A stretch of 7,715 nucleotides of DNA from a bacterium (GCA_029933535.1 JAOZNZ010000148.1:1-7715); one strand, 5' to 3'. Shown: positions 1 to 6,376, counted from the first letter of the stretch. Made by a program: numbers and translations. The notes: a model not told the origin generated them from the letters alone.

Positions 1-1383
1 CCTCAATCGGATGCTCCGCTTTATGTACTATCTCCCAACGAGACTACCCATTCACCCGCCGTTCATATGGGATATGTCTCCGGCAATCTGGATGCTGCAG
101 TACAGTCCATGCATGACCATGTGCGCCGTTCCGTGCTGCCGTCGCGTAATCCAAAGACAGCTCAACTCGTTCAGTATTCAATTCCCGGCGATCAGGGATA
201 CTCTTCGTCCGATTTTGGAGATCCTAGCAATTTTACGGAAGAAGAGGTATTAAAGCGGATTGATCTGGCTGCGGCAATAGGGGTTGAGTTGTTCACCATT
301 GATGCCCGCTGGTGGGATTTCCAGGGCGACTGGCTTCCTTCCAAGACACGCTTCCCCCACGGCATCAAGCCGATCGCTGATTATGTACACAAAAAAGGAA
401 TGTTGTTCGGCCTGTATGCTGAAATTGAACGCGCCGGCCAAGGGTGTAAAATACTGGAACAACATCCCAACTGGCAGGGTCCCGGAGATGCGCTTAAAAT
501 AAACGACCCTGAGGTTGCCAAATATGTTGAGAAGGAATGGAGAAGAATAATTGAAGATTACGATCTCGATTTATTTCGCCTCGATTTTAATGCATTTGGC
601 ACCAAGCAAGGTGCACACACACCCAAAGACGGCTTTTCCGAAAATAATTATTGGCGCTACTACGAGAATTTCTTCGGTATGGTTGAGCGAATCCGCAAAG
701 ATTACCCTGATGTGATTTTCCAACAGTGTTCAATTGGCGGTGCACGAAACGACTTGGCTACTGTAGGAAAATTCGACGAAACATACCTTACCGATGGTTT
801 ACGCATACCGCGATTGTTACAGAGTTACAGTGGTCAATCACTTGTGCTTCCTCCGGAAATCTTTGTAACCCTCATCGGTGCCGATGGCTGTTATAGTGTA
901 GGCACATCGGAGGATCTGAACACCTATTTTCGAGCAACATTTACATTGGGAACTCCTTTTATTTTTGAAGGAATGACGGCCAAAAGTCTGGACGAATTGA
1001 ACCCTGCCGTCAAAAAAGGATTCCTGAAATACAGCAAGATCTATAAGAATTTCATTCGGCCGATTCTGCCAACTTGCAAAGTGTATCATCACGGTCCGGT
1101 TGATCGGATGAATGGGGTGAATACCAGCAGCTGGTTTGCTATGGAATTTGCTTCGCCATCAGGTGATAAGGGTTGGGCAATGATCGCCAAGATTGGCGGT
1201 GCCGACTCGGATGAATATATCTTCAAGCCTCGTGGTTTGGATCCAGGCAAGACCTATAAAGTAACGATCGACAGTATGGGAAAGAAAGTGGTTGTGGATG
1301 GTTTCTCCCTGTACCGCGACGGAATTCCGGTTCGTCTGGATGGCATTGGTCATTCCGAATTACTGATGTTTGAAGAAAAATAA
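1..1383 (+). CDS. Alpha-galactosidase-like glycoside hydrolase, GH36/melibiase clan (5' end missing)
   Basis: The reading frame is open from the first base, so the N-terminus lies outside the window; 460 residues are present. The Met at base 67 is probably internal, because the residues before it (ending SPAVH) continue the protein smoothly. The family hydrolyses terminal alpha-linked galactose from oligosaccharides. Using numbering from that Met, a TIM-barrel catalytic domain is recognisable: FTIDARWW (77-83) with GDWLPSKTRFPHGI (87-100), matching the usual D-GW...GDW...FP-G pattern; GLYAEIE (115-121); DLFRLDFN (168-175), whose D173 is the likely nucleophile; CSIGGARND (221-229); and YLTDGLRIPR (240-249), whose D243 is the likely acid/base. 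A short beta-rich C-terminal domain follows from about residue 340. Full GH36 enzymes are often about 700 residues, so the N-terminal beta-sandwich is probably what is missing. Substrate cannot be fixed: a GH27/GH31-like relative or another alpha-glycosidase is possible. The visible part has no frameshift. Confidence 0.85.
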   Translation, partial: PQSDAPLYVLSPNETTHSPAVHMGYVSGNLDAAVQSMHDHVRRSVLPSRNPKTAQLVQYSIPGDQGYSSSDFGDPSNFTEEEVLKRIDLAAAIGVELFTIDARWWDFQGDWLPSKTRFPHGIKPIADYVHKKGMLFGLYAEIERAGQGCKILEQHPNWQGPGDALKINDPEVAKYVEKEWRRIIEDYDLDLFRLDFNAFGTKQGAHTPKDGFSENNYWRYYENFFGMVERIRKDYPDVIFQQCSIGGARNDLATVGKFDETYLTDGLRIPRLLQSYSGQSLVLPPEIFVTLIGADGCYSVGTSEDLNTYFRATFTLGTPFIFEGMTAKSLDELNPAVKKGFLKYSKIYKNFIRPILPTCKVYHHGPVDRMNGVNTSSWFAMEFASPSGDKGWAMIAKIGGADSDEYIFKPRGLDPGKTYKVTIDSMGKKVVVDGFSLYRDGIPVRLDGIGHSELLMFEEK

Positions 1384-1408
1384 ATAATCGGGTACGACCC
1401 CAATTAAA

Positions 1409-1456
1409 AAATCCCCCTGTATCCCCCTTTAAAAAAGGGGGAATTAATCCATTAAT
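1409..1456 (+). repeat. Dispersed palindromic intergenic repeat, copy 1
   Basis: Two CCCCCT blocks (1413-1418 and 1423-1428) are followed by AAAGGGGGA. TCCCCCTTT (1422-1430) and AAAGGGGGA (1434-1442) form a 9-bp stem with a 3-base loop, and a TTAATCCATTAAT tail follows (1444-1456). An almost identical copy lies in opposite orientation at 4940-4986, differing by a small indel between the two C blocks and one base after the G block. The element lies just after the GH36 stop codon. It could act as a weak terminator or mRNA-stabilising hairpin for that gene, but no T run follows the stem on this strand, so it looks more like a REP/MITE-type repeat. Confidence 0.8.
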
Positions 1457-1460
1457 TTTA

Positions 1461-1477
1461 CCACGCGTTTGGCGTGG
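1461..1477 (+). other. Small hairpin upstream of the radical SAM gene
   Basis: CCACGC (1461-1466) and GCGTGG (1472-1477) form a 6-bp GC-rich stem with a 5-base loop, ending 19 bases before the start codon at 1497. The word TGGCCAAYATT occurs twice: at 1475-1485, overlapping the stem, and at 1498-1508, across the start codon. No Shine-Dalgarno sequence is visible between them. The hairpin may be a leader structure or another short repeat; no function can be assigned. Confidence 0.45.
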
Positions 1478-1496
1478 CCAATATTACAACATTACA

Positions 1497-2771
1497 ATGG
1501 CCAACATTCCAAGACTCCTTGTCGCAAATAACGATGGCGATATAATCGATTGTCCGGAATATGCAATGACCGGTCTCACGGGAATTGAGCCGGAACTCCC
1601 CTATCACCTTATTCCACTTCCGGAAGGAAGTACTCTTTATACCCTTCCCGGACGATTTCCTATAGGTTTTGACGAAAAAGCCGGAAAGAAAATTGTTCTG
1701 AATAATTATCTTGATGAACCCGTTCAAGCAGTCGCAGCATTTATCGCTCCGGCATACACTCAACTCATGCGGCCGTCATTTGAAAAAACGGCCGGAGCAC
1801 CTTTACTTCCATTATTTTGTTATACAGCTGTTGGTTGGAAAAATGATAAGTTTTGGGTACCGGCAGTCCGCATTGATAAAAGTAAACGCCAGGATGCAAA
1901 TCAGTTCAGCGAACGGAAAATAAAAAAAGGCGCGAGAGAATTATTAAAACGTTTTCCAAAAAATCGTCTTGTAAAACATCTCATGGAAACTTGCTGTTTG
2001 AAATACCGATGTCCCGCAGCGAGAAATTTTGCGCTTGGAAGATGGGAAATGCCGTTGCCCACCTCCCGGGCATGTAACAGCAAATGTCTTGGCTGCATTT
2101 CATTTCAGTCAACAGAAAAAATATGTTCTCCTCAGGAAAGAATAAATTTTGCTCCCTCACCTGATGAAATTGCCGAAATCGTTATTCCACATTTTGAAAA
2201 CGCTGAACAACCGGTAGCAAGTTTTGGTCAGGGATGTGAAGGCGAACCACTAACCGAATGGGAAATAATTGAAGAAGCCATAAAAATAATTCGTTACGAA
2301 ACTAAAAAGGGAATAATAAATCTGAACACAAACGCTAGTTATCCGGAAAGAATCGCGCGATTGGCTGAGGCGGGACTTGACAGCATCCGCGTTTCGATGA
2401 ATTCTGCTCGTGGTGAATATTATGAGAAATATTTCAGGCCAGCGGATTATAAATTTGCCGATGTTGTGGAATCAATTAAAATCGCAAGAGAGAAAAATAA
2501 GTTTGTATCTCTAAATTATTTTGTTTTCCCGGGATTTACCGATCAGCAGGATGAGTGGAATGCCTTGGAAAATTTATTGAAATCTCCCGGCGTTGATATG
2601 ATACAATGGCGGAATTTGAACATAGATCCTGACTGGTACATTGAAGAGATGGGAATAGATTTTACTGCCTGTAGAATTGGAATAAAAAAAGTAATGGATA
2701 ACGTTCGTGAGAATTTCCCTGAAGTGAGGTTTGGTTATTTTAACCCTTATATCGTGCCGATTTCTGATTAG
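1497..2771 (+). CDS. Radical SAM protein of uncharacterised family with long N-terminal domain
   Basis: This 424-residue protein has a canonical CX3CX2C cluster motif in CNSKCLGC (C193, C197, C200), which should bind a [4Fe-4S] cluster for reductive cleavage of S-adenosylmethionine. Further core motifs are FGQGCEGEPL (243-252; the SAM-binding GGE-like segment), INLNTNAS (274-281), GLDSIRVSMNS (293-303), LNYFVFPG (339-346) and WRNLNIDP (371-378). The core begins unusually late: about 190 residues precede it, with PLPEGSTLYTLPGRFPIG (40-57) and LPLFCYTAVGW (104-114), which I recognise as features of this family but cannot tie to a fold. C166, C167 and C172 just before the core, plus C210 and C247, could bind an auxiliary cluster; that is inference. 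ATG 1497 is chosen because the following MANIPRLLVAN resembles other members; no Shine-Dalgarno precedes it. It stands alone, codirectional with the GH36 gene. Neither SPASM nor B12-binding domain is apparent. Substrate unknown. Confidence 0.85.
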   Translation: MANIPRLLVANNDGDIIDCPEYAMTGLTGIEPELPYHLIPLPEGSTLYTLPGRFPIGFDEKAGKKIVLNNYLDEPVQAVAAFIAPAYTQLMRPSFEKTAGAPLLPLFCYTAVGWKNDKFWVPAVRIDKSKRQDANQFSERKIKKGARELLKRFPKNRLVKHLMETCCLKYRCPAARNFALGRWEMPLPTSRACNSKCLGCISFQSTEKICSPQERINFAPSPDEIAEIVIPHFENAEQPVASFGQGCEGEPLTEWEIIEEAIKIIRYETKKGIINLNTNASYPERIARLAEAGLDSIRVSMNSARGEYYEKYFRPADYKFADVVESIKIAREKNKFVSLNYFVFPGFTDQQDEWNALENLLKSPGVDMIQWRNLNIDPDWYIEEMGIDFTACRIGIKKVMDNVRENFPEVRFGYFNPYIVPISD

Positions 2772-2789
2772 TCTTTGGCACGATTGATG

Positions 2790-2827
2790 AAATTGATTTC
2801 GATAGTCTCCGATATCGAAAACAATTT
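2790..2827. terminator. Terminator-like hairpin between convergent genes
   Basis: AAATTG (2790-2795) pairs with CAATTT (2822-2827), and TTTCGATA (2797-2804) pairs with TATCGAAA (2813-2820). Together they form a 14-bp stem with one A-A mismatch and an 8-base loop. It starts 18 bases after the radical SAM stop codon and lies in the spacer where that gene and the etf operon converge, the usual place for a bidirectional terminator. The stem is AT-rich. The + strand continues with an interrupted T stretch (TTTATTTT) rather than a clean run, so intrinsic termination is plausible but unproven. The rest of the spacer (2828-2934) shows only weak short dyads. Confidence 0.5.
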
Positions 2828-2934
2828 ATTTTCCAAGAGTAAACTAAAATAATTGTTCGCTAAGCAAAGGCGATTTTCAATAAACAAATTTTGCCGATAA
2901 GGGTGCATTGAGCCATCAAAACAAGATGCTTTGA

Positions 2935-4128
2935 TTACTTTAATTGCTTAATCATTTCCGGTACAATTTCAAACAAATCACCGCACAAAGCATATGTAGC
3001 AATTTTCATCATCGGCGCATCCGGATCTTTGTTAATCGCAATTATAATATCGGCTGATTGCATACCGATTAAATGTTGAATTTGACCTGAAATTCCACAT
3101 GCGATGTATACTTTGGGATTAACAGTTTTACCTGTCTGACCAACCTGATGTGAATAAGGAATCCAACCTTCATCAATCGACGCGCGGCTTGCACCAACGG
3201 CTCCGCCAACAGCTTTAGCCAGGTCATGCAGCAATTCAAAGTTTTCAGATCCTTTCATCCCGCGTCCTCCGCTGACAATAATATCAGCTTCGGTGATATT
3301 AACCGTATCTTCAAGAGCTTCAACAACTTCAAGAACGCGGCTTCTGGTAAAGCCGTCTTCATCAAGAATTTTTTCAGTAATAATTTCTCCGACGCGTGAA
3401 GTGTCAGTCTGAGCTTCAGGCATAACTTTATGACGAACGGTTGACATCTGGGGTCTGTGATTCGGACAGAGAATAGTGGCCATAATATTTCCGCCGAAAG
3501 CAGGGCGGGTTTGCCTTAACAGACCTGATTCTTTATCAATTTCAAGACCAGTACAATCGGCTGTAAGGCCGGTACCTATTTGAACAGCGACACGTGGAAT
3601 AAGCGATCTGCCGACTGTTGTAGCGCCTGTAAGAACGATTTCAGGTTTATATTTTTTACAAAGCCGAGTAATTATTTTTGAATAAATTCCGTCTTCAAAA
3701 TTTTCAAGTGAATCGTCTTCAACGACTACAACCTTGTCAGCGCCGCGATGAATAAGGTCCTGAGCTTTATCAGAAACATTTTTTCCAAGAAGAATAGCCC
3801 ATACTTCCTGCCCTCGAGTAGTAGCGAGTTCGCGACCTTTACCTAACAATTCATAAACAACGCTTTGGATTTCACCTTTTTTCTGTTCAGCAAAAACCCA
3901 TACATTTTTATAATCAGCAAGGTTGACATCCGGGTTTGCTTCTGTTGCTTTTACCATTTCAATTGCTTCGAACGGGCAAACGCCTTCTTCAGCGCAAGCG
4001 CCGCACATAGTGCAAGCTGAGCCTTCGACAATCGCCAAACGTTCAACGATAGTGAGAGCATTGAAAGGGCAGGATTCGACACAAACCCCGCAGCCTACAC
4101 ATTTATCTTTATGAATTATAAGAGCCAT
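2935..4128 (-). CDS. etfA: Electron transfer flavoprotein alpha subunit with N-terminal 2[4Fe-4S] ferredoxin domain
   Basis: This 397-residue alpha subunit carries FAD and passes electrons between the acyl-CoA dehydrogenase and other carriers. Residues 1-60 are a ferredoxin-like domain: CVGCGVCVESCP (C10, C13, C16, C20) and CTMCGACAEEGVCP (C39, C42, C45, C51). The first is a standard CX2CX2CX3CP site; the second has five rather than three residues before the last cysteine. The ETF alpha N-terminal domain follows (about 72-255). The FAD domain then has SGGRGMKG (286-293), R315, QVGQTGKTVNP (328-338), YIACGISGQIQH (341-352) and AINKD (364-368), the ETF-alpha signature. Ordinary ETF alpha subunits are about 310-330 residues, and the added length is the ferredoxin domain. 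Such fusions are known in the bifurcating CarE and LctC proteins, which suggests, without proving, electron bifurcation with ferredoxin. It lies 13 bases downstream of etfB, clearly in the same operon. No Shine-Dalgarno is evident. Confidence 0.95.
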   Translation of the reverse strand: MALIIHKDKCVGCGVCVESCPFNALTIVERLAIVEGSACTMCGACAEEGVCPFEAIEMVKATEANPDVNLADYKNVWVFAEQKKGEIQSVVYELLGKGRELATTRGQEVWAILLGKNVSDKAQDLIHRGADKVVVVEDDSLENFEDGIYSKIITRLCKKYKPEIVLTGATTVGRSLIPRVAVQIGTGLTADCTGLEIDKESGLLRQTRPAFGGNIMATILCPNHRPQMSTVRHKVMPEAQTDTSRVGEIITEKILDEDGFTRSRVLEVVEALEDTVNITEADIIVSGGRGMKGSENFELLHDLAKAVGGAVGASRASIDEGWIPYSHQVGQTGKTVNPKVYIACGISGQIQHLIGMQSADIIIAINKDPDAPMMKIATYALCGDLFEIVPEMIKQLK

Positions 4129-4141
4129 GATTTTATCAGTT

Positions 4142-4927
4142 TTAGATTATTTGTAATTCTTTAAGTTCGGTTACGAGTTGTTCTGCCATTTCAGCCGGTT
4201 CGCCTTCAAGAGTTTTTCCACCTTTTCTAGCCGGTGGAGCATAAACTTCAACAACCATCGTCGGCGAGCCGTCAAGTCCGAGCTGTTTTGGATCAGCTCC
4301 TACGAATTCAGCCGACCATGTAGGGATTTCAGCTTTTCTGGCAGACATTTTACCTTTCAGGCTTGCAATTCTCGGTTCGTTAATTTCTTTAACTACAGAA
4401 ATTAAAACAGGGAGATCGGCTTCAACAACATCATATCCTTCTTCAGTCATTCTTTCCGCTCTGATTTTGCCGTCAGCAAGTTCCTCAATTTTACGGACAT
4501 AAGTTATCTGCGGCATATCCAGATGCACGGCAATTCCGGGACCTACCTGCGCAGTATCGCCATCAATTGCCTGTTTACCTGTAATGATAATATCCACGAC
4601 ACCAAATTTCTTAATAGCGGTGGAAAGGGCATAAGAAGTTGCTAAAGTATCCGAGCCGGCAAATGCTCTGTCTGAAACAAGAACCGCTTTATCGGCACCA
4701 AGACTAATAGTTTCACGCAGAGCTTTTTCTGCCTGTGGCGGTCCCATAGAAATTGCGGTAACTGTTCCGCCAAAACGTTCTTTTAATCGAACGCCTTCTT
4801 CGAGAGCATAGCAATCGAACGGGTTAATAACAGCATCAACGCCTTCTCTCATAAGGGTTTTGGTTTCCGGATTAATTTTAACATCACCGCTATCCGGGAC
4901 TTGTTTTATGCAAACTACAATATTCAT
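4142..4927 (-). CDS. etfB: Electron transfer flavoprotein beta subunit
   Basis: This 261-residue protein has normal family length and pairs with EtfA to form the soluble ETF heterodimer. The visible motifs are the N-terminal MNIVVCIKQVPD, NPFDCYALEEGVRLKE (35-50), GADKAVLVSD (77-86), GKQAIDGDTAQVGP (117-130; the nucleotide-binding loop) and EINEPRIASLKGKM (181-194; the conserved recognition-loop region by which ETF beta docks on dehydrogenases). The nucleotide-site loop may hold AMP (classical ETF) or a second FAD (bifurcating ETF); sequence reading alone does not settle this, though the ferredoxin-fused partner favours the second. The ATG at 4925-4927 starts a family-typical N-terminus, and no Shine-Dalgarno precedes it. 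The gene follows acd on the same strand after a 150-base repeat-filled gap and precedes etfA by 13 bases. Confidence 0.95.
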   Translation of the reverse strand: MNIVVCIKQVPDSGDVKINPETKTLMREGVDAVINPFDCYALEEGVRLKERFGGTVTAISMGPPQAEKALRETISLGADKAVLVSDRAFAGSDTLATSYALSTAIKKFGVVDIIITGKQAIDGDTAQVGPGIAVHLDMPQITYVRKIEELADGKIRAERMTEEGYDVVEADLPVLISVVKEINEPRIASLKGKMSARKAEIPTWSAEFVGADPKQLGLDGSPTMVVEVYAPPARKGGKTLEGEPAEMAEQLVTELKELQII

Positions 4928-4939
4928 AATGAAGATTGG

Positions 4940-4986
4940 ATTAATGGATTAAGTCCCCCTTTTTTAAAGGGGGATTAGGGGGATTT
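4940..4986 (-). repeat. Dispersed palindromic intergenic repeat, copy 2 (inverted)
   Basis: Read on the - strand this is AAATCCCCCT, AATCCCCCTTT, AAAAAAGGGGG, then CTTAATCCATTAAT, nearly the same as 1409-1456. The stem is TCCCCCTTT (4954-4962) with AAAGGGGGA (4966-4974). The tail ends 13 bases before the etfB start codon, so the repeat forms most of the etfB leader in an acd-etfB transcript. Confidence 0.8.
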
Positions 4987-5012
4987 AATTTGGATTTAAT
5001 GGATTATTGGGA

Positions 5013-5055
5013 TACCACCCCGGCCTACCGGCCACCCCTCCTAAAACAGGAGGGG
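5013..5055. repeat. GC-rich two-hairpin intergenic repeat element
   Basis: CCCCTCCT (5035-5042) and AGGAGGGG (5048-5055) form a perfect 8-bp stem with a 5-base loop. Beside it CCACCCC occurs twice (5015-5021 and 5032-5038), enclosing GGCC-TACC-GGCC, which can fold as a second 4-bp stem. The block is far more GC-rich than its AT-rich surroundings. Its build resembles dispersed structured repeats found between genes in many bacteria; only one copy is visible here. It lies 22 bases after the acd stop codon. On the - strand the 8-bp hairpin is followed by TGGCCGG, not T residues, so it is not a classical intrinsic terminator, though it could slow RNA decay or reduce read-through into etfB. Confidence 0.65.
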
Positions 5056-5077
5056 AGTTTAGTGAAATAATTTGAAT

Positions 5078-6247
5078 TTATTTTCTGCTTGCAGCTTCTT
5101 TAACGAGTTGATGTCCGATAACATCGCGCTGGATTTGATTTGTACCTTCATAAATCTGAGTTATTTTAGCATCGCGCATACGTTTTTCCATCGGATATTC
5201 TTTCATATAGCCATAACCACCGAATACTTGTACAGCATCGGTTGTAACTTCCATAGCCATATCAGAAGCGTAACATTTTGCAATTGCCGATTCTTTTGCG
5301 CATTTAAGGTCACCGCTGTCAATCGAACGTGCAACAGCATAAACAATAGCGCGTGAAGTTTCAACTTTCATAGACATATCTGCAAGGAGGAATCTTAATC
5401 CCTGATTAGCAATAATGTGATGACCAAACTGTTCGCGTTGTCTTGCGTAATCTACCGCATCATTAAGCGCGCCTGCTGCGATACCGAGAGCTTGAGCAGC
5501 CACCCCTGGCCTTGACATATCAAAAGTTTTCATAGCGACCATAAATCCCATACCAACTTTTCCCAGAATATTTTCAGCGGGAACTTTACAATCTTCAAAT
5601 ACCAGTTCGTAAGTAGCGGAAGCGCGGATACCCATTTTATCTTCTTTTTTACCAAAAGTGAATCCCGGAGTTCCTTTTTCAACGATAAAAGCTGTTGCGC
5701 CACGCGCACCACGTGATTTGTCAGTCATTGCGATAATAACGTATGTTCCTGCGACTTCGCCGTTAGTAATCCATTGCTTTGTACCATTAAGGATATAAGA
5801 ATCAGCGTCTTTGACAGCTGTAGTCTGAATACTTCCCGCATCTGAACCTGCACCGGCTTCTGTGACAGCGAAAGCTGCAACCGTTTCACCTGAAGCGATA
5901 GATGGAAGATATTTTTGTTTTTGTTCTTCGGTACCGAATAACAAAATAGGAATTGTGCCAAGCGCAGTTGCGGCAAGGCAAAGTGAAATACCGCCACATT
6001 CTTTGCTGAGTTCTTCAACAGCAATAACAAGATTCATAATTCCGTGTTCTCCAGCTGGAACCATACCGCCATATTCTTCACTAATATAAACGCCGCACAA
6101 ACCGGCTTCAGCGATGACTTTTTGAATTTCCCATGGGAATTCATTTTTTTCATCGTATTCAATAGCTACAGGTTTAATTTTTTTTACCGCAATTTCGTGT
6201 GCGGTTTCTTTTATCATCTGTTGTTCTTCGGTTAGAAAGTGATTCAT
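5078..6247 (-). CDS. acd: Acyl-CoA dehydrogenase, short-chain/butyryl-CoA dehydrogenase-like
   Basis: This 389-residue FAD flavoenzyme catalyses alpha,beta-dehydrogenation of an acyl-CoA (or the reverse enoyl-CoA reduction) and exchanges electrons with ETF. The length matches the soluble tetrameric family. The N-terminal helical domain is about 1-120. Next comes the substrate/FAD strand AFAVTEAGAGSDAGS (125-139), WITNG (159-163), which contacts FAD, and the beta domain to about 230. The C-terminal helical domain has RQREQFGHHI (269-278), the Q340-VFGGYGY segment (340-347) and IYEGTNQIQR (365-374). E367 sits where the catalytic base glutamate of short-chain and butyryl-CoA dehydrogenases lies. 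The chain-length preference cannot be read reliably, and glutaryl-, branched-chain or aromatic acyl-CoA activity remains possible. The start is supported by AGGA 8 bases upstream and a family-typical N-terminus. It precedes etfB and etfA on the same strand, indicating a bcd-etf-like operon. Confidence 0.93.
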   Translation of the reverse strand: MNHFLTEEQQMIKETAHEIAVKKIKPVAIEYDEKNEFPWEIQKVIAEAGLCGVYISEEYGGMVPAGEHGIMNLVIAVEELSKECGGISLCLAATALGTIPILLFGTEEQKQKYLPSIASGETVAAFAVTEAGAGSDAGSIQTTAVKDADSYILNGTKQWITNGEVAGTYVIIAMTDKSRGARGATAFIVEKGTPGFTFGKKEDKMGIRASATYELVFEDCKVPAENILGKVGMGFMVAMKTFDMSRPGVAAQALGIAAGALNDAVDYARQREQFGHHIIANQGLRFLLADMSMKVETSRAIVYAVARSIDSGDLKCAKESAIAKCYASDMAMEVTTDAVQVFGGYGYMKEYPMEKRMRDAKITQIYEGTNQIQRDVIGHQLVKEAASRK

Positions 6248-6255
6248 AGTTTCAG

Positions 6256-6259
6256 TCCT
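6256..6259 (-). promoter_or_regulatory. Probable ribosome binding site of the acyl-CoA dehydrogenase gene
   Basis: On the - strand AGGA lies 8 bases before ATG 6247. It is the only convincing Shine-Dalgarno-like sequence before any of the four visible start codons, and it supports the chosen start. Confidence 0.5.
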
Positions 6260-6292
6260 GTTTATATTAATATATAAGGTTAATCAGTTGCG

Positions 6293-6320
6293 TAATTACT
6301 ATTAAATAATAGTTTAATTA
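6293..6320. promoter_or_regulatory. Imperfect dyad, possible operator for the acd-etfBA operon
   Basis: ACTATTA (6298-6304) and TAATAGT (6307-6313) form a 7-bp dyad around AA, extended by TAATT (6293-6297) and AATTA (6316-6320). It overlaps the -10 element of the nearer predicted acd promoter. A second dyad, GTATAA (6340-6345) with TTATAC (6349-6354), overlaps the -10 element of the distal promoter. Repressors such as TetR-family regulators bind sites of this kind, but no regulator gene is visible and AT-rich DNA yields dyads by chance. Confidence 0.3.
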
Positions 6321-6335
6321 CTTAATATTAGTCAA
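6306..6335 (-). promoter_or_regulatory. Possible proximal sigma70-type promoter for acd-etfBA
   Basis: On the - strand TTGACT (6330-6335) and TATTAT (6306-6311) are separated by 18 bases. Transcription would start near 6299, giving a leader of about 50 bases before the acyl-CoA dehydrogenase start codon. The region is very AT-rich, so chance matches are likely. Confidence 0.4.
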
Positions 6336-6347
6336 TAAAGTATAAGC

Positions 6348-6376
6348 ATTATACCAAAAATCAAATTTAACGTCAA
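6348..6376 (-). promoter_or_regulatory. Strong sigma70-consensus promoter for acd-etfBA
   Basis: On the - strand TTGACG (6371-6376) and a perfect TATAAT (6348-6353) are separated by exactly 17 bases. Transcription would start near 6341, about 95 bases before the acyl-CoA dehydrogenase start codon. The -35 box sits at the centre of an inverted repeat (6358-6390), so the repeat appears to supply half of the promoter. Confidence 0.6.

Noticed and set aside
11..253. An 80-codon open frame overlapping the start of the GH36 gene
   Set aside because: It lies in another frame of a clearly conserved coding region and its translation shows no recognisable features.
1384..1496. In-frame extension of the radical SAM gene upstream of ATG 1497
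   Set aside because: The frame happens to stay open through the repeat, but it encodes low-complexity repeat translation, and the family N-terminus begins at the chosen Met.
1458..1763. A 101-codon antisense frame over the start of the radical SAM gene
   Set aside because: The sense frame is supported by family motifs throughout; the antisense product has no recognisable domain.
2915..2935. ATCAAA/TTTGAT hairpin just after the etfA stop as a terminator
   Set aside because: It is a 6-bp AT-rich stem with a 9-base loop and no T run; the longer hairpin at 2790-2827 is a better candidate.
5035..5055. GC-rich hairpin as an intrinsic terminator of acd
   Set aside because: On the - strand it is followed by TGGCCGG with no T run, and the same region has repeat-like architecture; read-through into etfB is expected functionally.
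5725..6030. Open frames (including a 101-codon one on the same strand) inside the acyl-CoA dehydrogenase gene
   Set aside because: They are alternative-frame readings within a fully conserved dehydrogenase and have low-complexity Leu/Ser/Lys-rich translations.
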